Below, one piece after another: positions 14,974-23,931 of a stretch of 64,000 nt of DNA (positions are counted from its first letter, which is position 1; each line of letters opens with the position of its first letter). Under the pieces are notes generated by a model. The model ran no database searches, had not been told where the DNA came from, and saw nothing but the letters and a program-made list of their open reading frames with translations. This stretch comes from Clostridia bacterium. GTDB taxonomy: Bacteria > Bacillota > Clostridia > Oscillospirales > Acutalibacteraceae. Where the stretch lies: positions 25,338-89,337 of the forward strand of contig JAFSYM010000026.1 in the NCBI GenBank assembly GCA_017450005.1, given 5' to 3'. A program made the position numbers and the translations under genes.

Positions 14974-17678
14974 CTGTCCTCTTCATTTCTGTCATTATCT
15001 GTTCTTCTGTACAGGCCGATCCGGCTTGCCTGCGATTCGATTCGTTTCCACATTTCCTTCGCAATGGAAAGCGTTTGATCTTTAATGCGGATAATCGGGC
15101 CGTATCCCATCAGACGTATCAGTATTTCTTTTTCATCCTGTTGCTGATAATACAGTTTCAATGTATACAAATCTGTTTTGCGATCATATCGGCATTCTTT
15201 CTTCCATGGAGCGAATTCCGTCAGAATGCGGTCAACCGCGTTGCGGACATCATAAAATTCAACCTCGACTGTACGGGTTTGTTTGGCTCTGTAGTTCTGC
15301 AGCGCCTGATGTGCCTTCCATGCTGCGAACCGCGTTTCAGTGATCGTAATTGCTTCGATCTGCGAAGCGTTCATTGTTATAATCCGGTCATATAACGGCG
15401 TGCAGCAAATGCACTGGAAATAATTGTTTCTCTTTGAAAATTCAATGAGAATGGGATAATAAACTCCCTCATGCAGCGTATTATTATTGGCTCTGTACCG
15501 GATGAATACAGCGGCTGCATTCTGAATGCTTTCCAAGAGAACTGAAATATTTTCTTGTTCCTTCTCCGTTTTGCTTTCCGGGTAATGGAATCTGTCAAAG
15601 TGTTCGACGTATTGCATCGGTAGCGGTTTGATATGCGGCGCGTTATCTTCGAGCCATTGTTTCAGCGGCCGGATTTCATTGTCCTCATCCAAAAAATAAC
15701 GCATCTTTTGATCGTCAAGAATCGTCTTCAACCAGCGAATTTCATATGTGGACAAAGGAACTATGTCCCTATAAAGCTTTATATCCTCTGAAAGCCGGTA
15801 TCTTGGGATCAGCACATCAACCGTTTTTGTTTCGTACCATGCTGACGCGTATTTCACTTCAGTTCGGAATTGCGTCGTTCCCTCCTGAACAAAATCGTCT
15901 CCCAAAAGAACGTCTTCCACGATCTCCTGCAGCAGTTTTTCTGTGTCCAATCCAGTTCGTGCTGTATAAACAGAAAGGGCTTGCCGATAAAACTTTTGAA
16001 AATCGCTTTCAGGAAACGAATCTGTTTTGCATGCACTCATTCGAGCAAAGATGTCTGAAATGATATAGTAATATGTACTGAAAACTTCGTGAAAGAGATT
16101 CTCGTGTTCTGCTGCTTTTTGACCCGCTGTCAATCGCTCTTCTATTTTTTCCGGGATTCTCCACGGCTCGGGAGGATCTTTTTGCGCAGGCATTTCCAAT
16201 CCGACTTCCTGCGAAATCAGTCGGCAAATCCGATCAACATCCTGTTCTATGGAGAACTCAGCGTCATCAAGACCGTGAACTATCTGTACGCGGGTATAGA
16301 AGCTGCGTATCCAAGGAATCATCTCCCGCGGATCCGTGACCTTCGCCTGAAAGAAAACGGAACCGGCGTCTTCCTGCTCAGTAACAAGGCCGTTTCGACG
16401 TTCTTTTTGAATGCGCAGCGGAATATACGATTCACTCTGCGGATCGTATTGAAACTGTAACTCCACGGATGCGGCTTCGACCGGATTGACCGCATTTCCT
16501 TCCACCGTTTTTTGCCCGTCCCGCACAACCGCCGCAGACGAAACGCCCCAACAGTACTTCAACGCATTCCTGGCGTTTTCAATATCGTTCTCTGCAGTGC
16601 CGGATTCTCCGTGATAATCCGATAAAATCTTCCCGATCTCTTCTCGCCCGAAATACTCTATAGAGTCAATAAACTCTATGCGCAAAGATGTATAGCTGCG
16701 TTTGAACGGCTCGTAATACATCAGATATTCCCGCCCGTTCTGATCGCTGATACGTATTTGCAGCGGATAGCAAAGCAGCTCGGTCGCGAAGTCGGAAGTG
16801 CCGTGGCTGTATCTGATTTTACACCACTTCTCATTTTCGATGGCATAGAGCAAATCAACAATATTGAAGTCGTTTAACGACTGCATAAAATAATCATGCT
16901 TAAAACGAAAGGCGCTGGCCGACTCATCATATTCCATGCGGTCCTTCAAGAACATACCGACTTCTCCCAATAAGAAATACCGGGAAAAGAAATCGATCGC
17001 AGACAGGAAGCGTCTTTCAAAACCGCCTGCGTTCCCCATATCGTTTGCCGCAGACAGCAGAGTGCGCATGGTTATTGCGGGCAAGCTCCAATGATGATCC
17101 CCGTTTCTGTTATGGCTTCCGGGATTCTGTTCGCTTGCAACAATGCCCAGCGCAGCAAGATCGCGCAAGCGGTTGTTTGTCGTCCGTCTTCTGTCGTCGT
17201 TTTCGGGCGGGACAAGCCTGTCGGTATAATAGGCCAGAAGCGCAGATGTTTTGAATGTGCCTTGATTCGAAATCGGGTTTTCTTCGTCATCCTCCAACGG
17301 GGTGCGCAAATGAATCTGATCGCTCATTGCCGCCATAGTATGCAGAAAAAAAGCCGAGAACGTCGACGGCTTGTTCCCGCAAAACCGATAGACCCTTTGG
17401 AACGGATTGTCTTCCATAGATTCAGAATCTGCAGTAATATAGACCACCTTGCCGCTGGCCGATTTACCGTTTGAAAACTCAATCCACTCGGAGTAGTCGG
17501 CAATGATCCTGTTCAATCGCTGCCAATCCTCGCGCAAAGTTCTGGCTTCTTTATACTTTCTCTGCTTCCGGCCAAATGAATTTATGTGCATAAAGCCGTA
17601 ACTGTAGTAATTCAACAAGGCTCGTTTGAACTTTTCATCAAACTGTCCAACCGTTATTAGCTCTTTATGTACGGGCAT
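14970..17678 (-). CDS. Large protein with two WYL-like domains
   Basis: A 902-residue protein. A winged-helix-like segment near 165-220 (TTNNRLRDLAALGIV) precedes a WYL-type domain at about 265-350 (AIENEKWCKIRYSHG, YLMYYEPFKRSYTSLRIEFI) and a WCX-like stretch near 455-490. A long helical linker follows, then a second WYL-like domain near 700-775 (AAVFIRYRANNNTLHEGVYY) and another WCX-like tail. WYL regulators are usually about 300 residues with one WYL domain and often control phage-defence loci. I take ATG 17678 as start because AGGAGA lies 6 nt upstream; a TTG at 17693 is less likely. Both domain assignments rest on pattern, not a search. Confidence 0.72.
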   Translation of the reverse strand: MPVHKELITVGQFDEKFKRALLNYYSYGFMHINSFGRKQRKYKEARTLREDWQRLNRIIADYSEWIEFSNGKSASGKVVYITADSESMEDNPFQRVYRFCGNKPSTFSAFFLHTMAAMSDQIHLRTPLEDDEENPISNQGTFKTSALLAYYTDRLVPPENDDRRRTTNNRLRDLAALGIVASEQNPGSHNRNGDHHWSLPAITMRTLLSAANDMGNAGGFERRFLSAIDFFSRYFLLGEVGMFLKDRMEYDESASAFRFKHDYFMQSLNDFNIVDLLYAIENEKWCKIRYSHGTSDFATELLCYPLQIRISDQNGREYLMYYEPFKRSYTSLRIEFIDSIEYFGREEIGKILSDYHGESGTAENDIENARNALKYCWGVSSAAVVRDGQKTVEGNAVNPVEAASVELQFQYDPQSESYIPLRIQKERRNGLVTEQEDAGSVFFQAKVTDPREMIPWIRSFYTRVQIVHGLDDAEFSIEQDVDRICRLISQEVGLEMPAQKDPPEPWRIPEKIEERLTAGQKAAEHENLFHEVFSTYYYIISDIFARMSACKTDSFPESDFQKFYRQALSVYTARTGLDTEKLLQEIVEDVLLGDDFVQEGTTQFRTEVKYASAWYETKTVDVLIPRYRLSEDIKLYRDIVPLSTYEIRWLKTILDDQKMRYFLDEDNEIRPLKQWLEDNAPHIKPLPMQYVEHFDRFHYPESKTEKEQENISVLLESIQNAAAVFIRYRANNNTLHEGVYYPILIEFSKRNNYFQCICCTPLYDRIITMNASQIEAITITETRFAAWKAHQALQNYRAKQTRTVEVEFYDVRNAVDRILTEFAPWKKECRYDRKTDLYTLKLYYQQQDEKEILIRLMGYGPIIRIKDQTLSIAKEMWKRIESQASRIGLYRRTDNDRNEEDR

Positions 17679-17821
17679 ACGGCATCTCCTCAAGTGGTTT
17701 TATCTGGTTTTTTATGCACGGAACACATCGGCACCGCAACGTCTGCACAGATGTATTCCGGAGCGTTTTAACCTGTTTTCAGCTCCCGCAGCGGACAAAG
17801 GATAAAAACAATCCATATTGA

Positions 17822-17850
17822 ATTATAGAGGATTGTGTATGTTCAGTCGA
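17822..17850 (-). promoter_or_regulatory. Possible promoter of the WYL-HD operon
   Basis: Minus-strand TCGACT, a 17-nt spacer and TATAAT (17827-17822). The -35 is weak. The rest of the 17.68-18.0 kb divergent gap holds the plus-strand promoter for the DUF4474 gene and no other ORF that I can support. Confidence 0.45.
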
Positions 17851-17937
17851 CACAAAATGGTCGTTTTTGTAAAAAGTTGTATATGCAAAAATGCATTGTG
17901 TATCGTTACACCAATTTTCATTTATACAAATCTTTGT

Positions 17938-17966
17938 TTGATATTTGACGAATTATCTTGTATAAT
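17938..17966 (+). promoter_or_regulatory. Promoter of the DUF4474 gene
   Basis: TTGATA (17938-17943), 17-nt spacer, TATAAT (17961-17966). Confidence 0.8.
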
Positions 17967-17995
17967 AGAAAAAACAAGCAGAAAGGAATGTATGT

Positions 17996-19042
17996 ATGCT
18001 CCAAAGAATCATTGCTTTTTTTCTCTCCGTCGTGTCACTCCTCGGCGGCATATTCCCCTCCGGACAAGCCGTGATGAAGCCGTGCGTTTTTGACGTTACG
18101 CTCGACGCCGCGACCGAAGAAATCTGCGCCGGAATCAAAGAACACTGCGGACTGGATATAGAAAAACTTGTCACCAATCTGCCGGACGTCAATGAGCCCG
18201 TGCGCCTTATCAACCGCGTGTTTTCTCTGGATACCACCGAGTTGCGCGAAACGATGAATGCGATCCGCGACGAATATTACGCGCAGGATAACCGAACGAT
18301 GGGGCTGATCTGCTATTTCCTCGGGGCGTATCTGAGCGGCTTTGAGAAATGCGACATCACGCTTGAACCTGCCGAACGGTTTCCCGGAGAATATGAATTC
18401 GTGCTCAACGTCCTTTACACGAACGGCGACACGGAACAGGTCTGGACCGGCGCATTCTACAACCCGCAAACGGGCGAATTTCACGGCAGAACCGATCAGG
18501 GCATGGCGTCCATTGGATTCAATTTCAATATACAGGAAATGCTGGTCTATGCGCCCGTCCATTGCTGGATGCGCGATTTCGGGTTCTGCATCGGATACGA
18601 CCTGTTCTGCTACACAACGCCCTTTTTCCGGTACAAAACGAGACGCTTCAAATTTGACTATCAGGGCAAAGAGTGGATGATTCAGGTCTGGAAGGGTCGG
18701 TATATTATCGCAGACGGCGCAGAGGTCGGCCTTTACAACCGGCCGCGGGAGAAGGCCGGCACATACTACAACTGTGCCGGCGACGATGAACTGCTGAACA
18801 TAAGCTTTTCCCTGTATCACGGCGACGAGCTGCTGTTCAGCCGCGCCGGGCAAAAGCACTGGTGGGCAAACGGCTTCAAGCTGATGCGTAATCCCTGCGA
18901 AGCCGAAGAGCTGACGCTGACGTTCACCGTTGAAATGAAAGACGAGGAAATGCTGCAAGCGTTCTGCGGCGCGCTGGAGCGGAACCTGTGGCACGACGTG
19001 ACTTATTCGACCGACGGTCTGAAAGTCAGCGTGAAGTGGTAA
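17996..19042 (+). CDS. DUF4474-like exported protein
   Basis: A 348-residue protein. An N-terminal hydrophobic segment (RIIAFFLSVVSLLGGIFPSG) acts as signal peptide or anchor. The C-terminal half contains a pattern typical of DUF4474: FGFCIGYDLF, KFDYQGKEWMIQVWKGRYI and GAEVGLYNRP near 240-250. Biochemical function is unknown. AAAGGA lies 8 nt before the ATG at 17996 and a good promoter lies upstream; no operon partner is evident. The 246-bp gap to the next gene on the right shows nothing definite. Confidence 0.78.
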   Translation: MLQRIIAFFLSVVSLLGGIFPSGQAVMKPCVFDVTLDAATEEICAGIKEHCGLDIEKLVTNLPDVNEPVRLINRVFSLDTTELRETMNAIRDEYYAQDNRTMGLICYFLGAYLSGFEKCDITLEPAERFPGEYEFVLNVLYTNGDTEQVWTGAFYNPQTGEFHGRTDQGMASIGFNFNIQEMLVYAPVHCWMRDFGFCIGYDLFCYTTPFFRYKTRRFKFDYQGKEWMIQVWKGRYIIADGAEVGLYNRPREKAGTYYNCAGDDELLNISFSLYHGDELLFSRAGQKHWWANGFKLMRNPCEAEELTLTFTVEMKDEEMLQAFCGALERNLWHDVTYSTDGLKVSVKW

Positions 19043-19288
19043 GGCAGAAAAGAAACGCGTTGGACAGACGACCAGCAGCCGCTCTGGTTTCTCAGGGTTT
19101 AACCAAAACAAAATGAAGTCATTTGCGAAATCGACAGGGCAGCGGAAAGTCCGTAATGTAACCGTTCTTCGGTCACGGCAAAGGACACGGCTTCTTACAG
19201 AAAGCTGCGGGACGATGCAGGGGCGGCTGAGTCCCCCGTAAGCAAAGCATGAAACAGTTGAACAGAATCAGTCCGGCGGTTCCGGACG

Positions 19289-20143
19289 TCACACCGCACC
19301 GCTATCCGATGCGAGGAAGCGTTCTATTTTTTGCGCGTCCGCATAGCCGAGATTGTACAGCTTCGTCAGGCCGTCGGTTTCTCTGGTTGCAGTCTTGATG
19401 CCGAAGCGTTCTTTGGGGTACAGAATCAGCGCCTTTCCCCTTTTTTCCAGCTCCCGCAGTTTTGCAACCTTTCGATTATACAACGCCGCATTGCGGATCA
19501 TCAGTTCGCCAATATGCGGATAGGCGCGCATAACCGGGCGCACTGCCCAACCCGGCGCCGTCGATTTCTGATGCTCGACCGGCAACGTCAGACACACAAT
19601 CACTCTGTCGCAGCCGTCGTCGAACGCTTTTTGAAAGGGGATCGGGTCTGCGATGCCGCCGTCAAAGTGCAGCTTGCCCTTGAAACGGATCGGCTTGCGG
19701 CAGGCGACCGGCAGCGCACAGCTTGCCTTTAACAATGTGAAATCGTCAAAACCGAAGTCTTCTTTCGAGTAATAACGCGCCGTCCCGTTTTCCGCATCCG
19801 TCGTCTGCGCCAAAAAGCGTTTGTCCGAACGTCGGATCGCTGCATAATCAAGCGGGTCTTTTCCCGTGCTGTTCGTGATACCGGAATAGATGTAATCGAG
19901 ATCGAAGAGCATGCCTTTTTTGAAGTAGTTCCCAAGGCTCATGTATTCCTTTTCAAAAGCATACTCCAGATAAAACCGTTTGAGACGGCCGCGTTGTCCC
20001 GCAACGTATGTGATCAGATTCGCGCTGCCCGCCGAAACGCCCAGGCAGTACCCGATATCCACGGAATGGTCGAGCAGATAATCATACACGCCGCTTGTAT
20101 ATACGCCGCGCATACCGCCGCCGACGTCGACAATGCCTGTCAT
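19289..20143 (-). CDS. Patatin-like phospholipase
   Basis: A 284-residue acyl hydrolase of the patatin family, close in layout to YjjU-type proteins. The oxyanion-hole glycines GGGMRG (8-13), the nucleophile Ser37 in GVSAGS and the catalytic Asp in HFDGG complete the Ser-Asp dyad. No signal peptide is present, so it acts inside the cell. Substrate is unknown; lipid esters are the family norm. It is followed on the same strand, 39 nt away, by the start of no other gene; the VanX-like gene lies upstream and may be co-transcribed. Confidence 0.9.
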   Translation of the reverse strand: MTGIVDVGGGMRGVYTSGVYDYLLDHSVDIGYCLGVSAGSANLITYVAGQRGRLKRFYLEYAFEKEYMSLGNYFKKGMLFDLDYIYSGITNSTGKDPLDYAAIRRSDKRFLAQTTDAENGTARYYSKEDFGFDDFTLLKASCALPVACRKPIRFKGKLHFDGGIADPIPFQKAFDDGCDRVIVCLTLPVEHQKSTAPGWAVRPVMRAYPHIGELMIRNAALYNRKVAKLRELEKRGKALILYPKERFGIKTATRETDGLTKLYNLGYADAQKIERFLASDSGAV

Positions 20144-20182
20144 GTACTTTTTCCTCCCTGTTCAAAAATGGTTTTGTAAAAG

Positions 20183-20839
20183 TTATTTTTTCAGGTATTC
20201 CGAAGATACGGGAAACTCAAAATAGGTGTTCGGATACGGTTCGTCTCCGAGCATAAAATGCCACCACTCACAGTCGAGCGGCAGAAAACCGTTTCGCACC
20301 ATGGCTTTTTGCAGAATCATCCGGTTTTCATGCTGTTCGTCGGTCACCTTGTCCGAATCCGGGTGAGATATTTCGCTGAACAAATCGAACGGACTGCCCA
20401 TATCCACCTCTTTGCCGGTGCGCATATCGAGCAGTGTGAGGTCGACTGCGCTTCCCCGGCTGTGCGAGGACTGCTTTGCGATGTAGCCGCGCATGAACAG
20501 CTCCTGTTTTTCAAGATCGGGATAAAAAAACGGCTTCATGCGCAGGTCCAGATCCTCGATGCCCCAGAGAACGAAATGCCGCACGGCACAGGCCGGACGA
20601 TAGGCGTCGAAAATCTTCAGCCGATACCCCTGCACATTGACCTCGCCCGCAACGGCCTTGAGCGCTCTTGCCGCCTCTTTTGTCAGCAGCGCCACCGGTT
20701 CCTCGTAGCCGTCGATCCTGTCGCCGATAAAATTGAAGGTGGAATGATAGCGGATCTCCTGCACAATTCCGGGAACATAGTCCGACAGCAAAACAAACCC
20801 TGACGGATTTGCCGCCGCGTTCCGGTATTTATCTGTCAT
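20183..20839 (-). CDS. VanX/DdpX-like D-Ala-D-Ala dipeptidase
   Basis: A 218-residue zinc peptidase of the M15D family, which cleaves D-Ala-D-Ala. The zinc-binding and catalytic motifs SSHSRGSAVDLTL and EWWHF are intact, as is YRPACAVRHF before them. No vanHA or ddp transport genes are nearby, so cell-wall turnover rather than vancomycin resistance is the likelier role. I take the ATG at 20839 with GAGG 9 nt upstream; in-frame ATGs at 20860 and 20854 are possible. Confidence 0.88.
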   Translation of the reverse strand: MTDKYRNAAANPSGFVLLSDYVPGIVQEIRYHSTFNFIGDRIDGYEEPVALLTKEAARALKAVAGEVNVQGYRLKIFDAYRPACAVRHFVLWGIEDLDLRMKPFFYPDLEKQELFMRGYIAKQSSHSRGSAVDLTLLDMRTGKEVDMGSPFDLFSEISHPDSDKVTDEQHENRMILQKAMVRNGFLPLDCEWWHFMLGDEPYPNTYFEFPVSSEYLKK

Positions 20840-20976
20840 TGCGCATCGCCTCATTTTCACAGTGATTCATGTATCATAAAAGAGATCTTTTCGTCACAGT
20901 ATTTTTTATTATACCATCGGAAAAGCGGAAAAGCAAGCAGCGCCGCCTGCCGTCCCGCAAAGGCAACACGGATTGC

Positions 20977-21005
20977 TTGATTTCTTTGCCGAAAAGTGAT
21001 AAAAT
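20977..21005 (+). promoter_or_regulatory. Promoter of the ADP-ribosylglycohydrolase gene
   Basis: TTGATT (20977-20982), 17-nt spacer, TAAAAT (21000-21005). Confidence 0.65.
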
Positions 21006-21049
21006 AGTAAAAAATACATTGTAAACAGATGAAACGGGGGGAGAGCTAT

Positions 21050-22216
21050 ATGCCATACACAAAGATGCAGGATGCGATCCGCGGCAGTCTTCTCGGCGGC
21101 GCGATCGGCGATGCGCTCGGTTATGCGGTGGAATTCCGGCAGGAGTCGGAAATCTTTCACCGGTTCGGCGCGGGCGGAATCCGGTCGTATGAAATCGGTC
21201 CGGACGGCATGGCGCAGATCTCCGACGATACACAGATGACTTTGTTTACCGCAAACGGTATTCTGTACGCGCTGACCCGTGCCGCTGTGCACAAAGATGC
21301 GCGCCGGCCGGAGTTCTATGTCGCAAAGGCGTATCAGGACTGGCTGCGCACACAGATGCAGCGCTTTTCCGAAGACCGTCTGCGCGAGACAGACGGCAAG
21401 CGCGTTTCCTGGCTGATGCATGTTCCGCAACTGTACAGCAGACGCGCGCCCGGCACAACATGTATGTCAGCGCTGCAGGCGACCTGCGGCGACGGTTCAG
21501 CAGCAACGAACCACAGCAAGGGCTGCGGCGGCGTGATGCGCGTCGCGCCGATGGGACTTGTCCATACCGATACGGACATCGAGCAGGTAGACCGGAATGC
21601 CGCTGCGTTTGCTGCGATCACGCACGGGCATTCTCTGGGATATATGCCCGCCGCTGTACTGGTGCACATCGTGCGGCGTATCGTGTATGCGCCAGACGGT
21701 CAGACACTGCGGCAGATCGTGCAGGATGCGCGGGATACGGCGGCGCATATTTTTGCAGGAGACGAAAACCTCGGTGCGCTGACCGCCATTATGGATCGTG
21801 CAATCGAGCTGTCGGAAAACAACGACAGCGATTTGGACAATATCCACCGACTCGGCGAAGGGTGGGTCGGTGAGGAGACATTGGCCATTGCGATTTACTG
21901 CGCGCTGCGCTACGAAAACGATTTCTCGGCAGGGATTATCGCAGCGGTCAATCATCGGGGCGACAGCGATTCCACCGGCGCGGTAACGGGCAACATCCTC
22001 GGCGCGCTGATCGGCTTCGACACCATAGACACGAAGTGGAAAACCGATTTAGAGCTGCGCGACGTTCTGCTGGAAATGGCGGACGATCTGTACTATGCGG
22101 ATCGGATCGGCGCAGATACCTGCGCACACGACACCGCCTGGGCGCACAAATATATCGACTGCGACTATCGTCCCGGCGGGACAGTCTATACCACGGATGT
22201 ATTTCAGGAGAATTGA
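21050..22216 (+). CDS. ADP-ribosylglycohydrolase family protein
   Basis: A 388-residue DraG/ARH-like hydrolase that removes ADP-ribose from proteins or small molecules. Metal-binding motifs are visible at both ends: GDALGYAVEF near the N-terminus, ISDDTQMTLF near 60 and GDSDSTGAVTGNILGA near 310. The start is the ATG at 21050, preceded by GGGGGAGAG; the in-frame ATG at 21029 lacks a site. The next gene, a glycosyltransferase, begins 21 nt later and may be co-transcribed. No ADP-ribosyltransferase partner is in the window. Confidence 0.92.
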   Translation: MPYTKMQDAIRGSLLGGAIGDALGYAVEFRQESEIFHRFGAGGIRSYEIGPDGMAQISDDTQMTLFTANGILYALTRAAVHKDARRPEFYVAKAYQDWLRTQMQRFSEDRLRETDGKRVSWLMHVPQLYSRRAPGTTCMSALQATCGDGSAATNHSKGCGGVMRVAPMGLVHTDTDIEQVDRNAAAFAAITHGHSLGYMPAAVLVHIVRRIVYAPDGQTLRQIVQDARDTAAHIFAGDENLGALTAIMDRAIELSENNDSDLDNIHRLGEGWVGEETLAIAIYCALRYENDFSAGIIAAVNHRGDSDSTGAVTGNILGALIGFDTIDTKWKTDLELRDVLLEMADDLYYADRIGADTCAHDTAWAHKYIDCDYRPGGTVYTTDVFQEN

Positions 22217-22237
22217 AACGGCAGAAGGTGCTGGAAC

Positions 22238-23323
22238 ATGCGCATATTGATCCTGGCAAATTTTGATATAGGTTTGTATAAGTTTCGCAAGGAGCTCATC
22301 GGCGCTCTGCTTGCGAAGCAGCACGAGGTTTTTATCTCGCTGCCGGACGGAGACATGGTTCGTCCACTCGAGCAGATGGGCTGTACGTTCATTCCCACGC
22401 CGATCGACCGCCGCGGCATCAATCCGAAGACGGATCTCCGGCTGCTGCGCCGGTACCGCGCAATGCTGCGGGAGCTCCGGCCGGACCTTGTGATCACATA
22501 CACCATCAAACCGAATATTTACGGCGGCATCGCCGCGCGTCTGTCGGGAATCCCGTATGCGGCGAACATCACCGGATTGGGCACCGCGTTTGAAACGCAC
22601 GGACCGCTGCGCACACTGGTGACGCGCCTGTATTCGTTCGCGCTGAAAAAAGCGCGGGTCATATTTTTTGAAAATACAGAGAATCGCGACACGTTTCTGT
22701 CGTTCGGCATCTGCAAGCGCGAGAAGACACATGTGCTGCATGGCGCGGGCGTCAATCTCACGGACTACAACGTCTCTGTTTTCTCACCGCATGACACTGT
22801 GCGCTTTCTGTTTATCGGCCGTGTGATGCGCGAGAAGGGTATAGACGAGCTGTTCACGGCAATGCGCCGGCTGGTGCAGCAGGACAAGCTGCCGTGTGTG
22901 CTGGACGTCGTAGGCCCCTTTGAGGATGATTATCAGCAGCAGCTGCAAAAGTGTGAAAGCGAAGGCTGGCTGCGGTATCACGGCTACCAGGCGGATGTGC
23001 GTCCCTTTATTCAGGCGTGCGACTGTTTCGTGCTGCCGAGTTACCATGAGGGCATGGCGAACACCAATCTGGAATGTGCGGCAAGCGGACGGCCGGTCAT
23101 CACCAGCGACATTGCCGGCTGCCGGGAAGCGGTGCTGAACGGAGAAAGCGGCCTGCTCTGCGAGATCCGCAATGCGGACAGCTTGTACGAGGCCATGTAC
23201 AGAATGGTCAAAATGACGCCGTCGGATCGCGCGAAAATGGGTCTGCGCGGGCGTGAGCATATGCAGAATGTTTTTGACAAAGAAAAAGTCGTTCAGGAAA
23301 CGATACAGGAATTGTTTCGCTGA
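22238..23323 (+). CDS. Glycosyltransferase family 4
   Basis: A 361-residue GT-B fold enzyme. The N-terminal acceptor domain has IKPNIYGGIAARLSGIP, and the donor domain has FIGRVMREKGIDEL near 195-208 and the GT4 EX7E-like region HEGMANTNLECAASGRPVI near 268-286. The closest resemblance by eye is to PglA-type transferases that extend undecaprenyl-linked sugars, so a role in surface glycan synthesis is likely but the sugar is unknown. GAAGGTG precedes the ATG. Confidence 0.9.
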   Translation: MRILILANFDIGLYKFRKELIGALLAKQHEVFISLPDGDMVRPLEQMGCTFIPTPIDRRGINPKTDLRLLRRYRAMLRELRPDLVITYTIKPNIYGGIAARLSGIPYAANITGLGTAFETHGPLRTLVTRLYSFALKKARVIFFENTENRDTFLSFGICKREKTHVLHGAGVNLTDYNVSVFSPHDTVRFLFIGRVMREKGIDELFTAMRRLVQQDKLPCVLDVVGPFEDDYQQQLQKCESEGWLRYHGYQADVRPFIQACDCFVLPSYHEGMANTNLECAASGRPVITSDIAGCREAVLNGESGLLCEIRNADSLYEAMYRMVKMTPSDRAKMGLRGREHMQNVFDKEKVVQETIQELFR

Positions 23324-23338
23324 ACGAGCTGAATGATT

Positions 23339-23680
23339 TTATTCCCACGTTTTCCACACGTCCGGTGCATAACCGACCGTGGCCTGTTTGCCGTTGCGCA
23401 CGACTGGGGTGCGCAGAAGCTGCTGGTTTTCGAGCACCTTGTCAAGCTTTGCGTCGTCTGTCAGGTATCGCACCAGTGAGAGCGTGTCCTGATCGCGGCA
23501 GTTTTCGTCGAGCAGATTCTGCAGTCCGCCGACAGCGCGGCAGACGTTTTGCAGCTCTCCCCGGCTCATGCCCTTGTCCAGCAGATCAATGCGCTGAAAC
23601 GGAATGCGCCGCTCCTTGAAATAGCGCTCCGCCTTTTTTGTATCGAAGCATTTTTTGGTTCCGTAAATCTGAATATTCAT
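23339..23680 (-). CDS. ArsC/Spx-family thioredoxin-fold protein
   Basis: A 113-residue protein of the arsenate reductase-like (ArsC/YffB/Spx) family. Cys11 in KKCFDTKKAERYF and the TPVVRNGK cis-proline loop near 91 are present. There is no second cysteine three residues after Cys11, so Spx-type CxxC chemistry is absent. No ars genes are nearby, so a glutathione- or thiol-linked reductase role is as likely as arsenate reduction. AAGGGTGAG precedes the ATG. Confidence 0.85.
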   Translation of the reverse strand: MNIQIYGTKKCFDTKKAERYFKERRIPFQRIDLLDKGMSRGELQNVCRAVGGLQNLLDENCRDQDTLSLVRYLTDDAKLDKVLENQQLLRTPVVRNGKQATVGYAPDVWKTWE

Positions 23681-23694
23681 AGGCTCACCCTTTT

Positions 23695-23725
23695 AAAAAC
23701 CCGCCGCAGCTTTTGCCGCAGCGGG
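23695..23725 (-). terminator. Terminator of the pot operon
   Basis: In minus-strand sense an 11-bp stem (two G-U pairs) with an AAAA loop is followed by TTTTT. It lies downstream of the pot genes and upstream of the ArsC-like gene. Confidence 0.9.
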
Positions 23726-23764
23726 CTTATTCACGTTGTCGGGGCGCAAGAAATACTGTGCGAA

Positions 23765-23874
23765 AGATAGTAGATATTAGATCGTAGATTGTAGAATCGG
23801 ACGGGCTTTGCCCGTACCCGTTTTATAAAGGAGGTGCGGGGCTTTGCCCCGCCCTTTTCTAATATCTACTATCT
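23765..23874. repeat. Palindromic MITE-like element
   Basis: A perfect 17-bp inverted repeat (AGATAGTAGATATTAGA at 23765-23781, complement at 23858-23874) encloses two smaller perfect hairpins, ACGGGC-TTT-GCCCGT (23801-23815) and GCGGGGC-TTT-GCCCCGC region (23836-23852). No coding capacity. It resembles non-autonomous intergenic repeats of Clostridia; no other copy was seen in the window. Confidence 0.75.
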
Positions 23875-23931
23875 AAAATCTAACTTCGTTATCCCTGCTT
23901 TCGCTCCATAGCGCCGCAATTTCGTTCAGAC

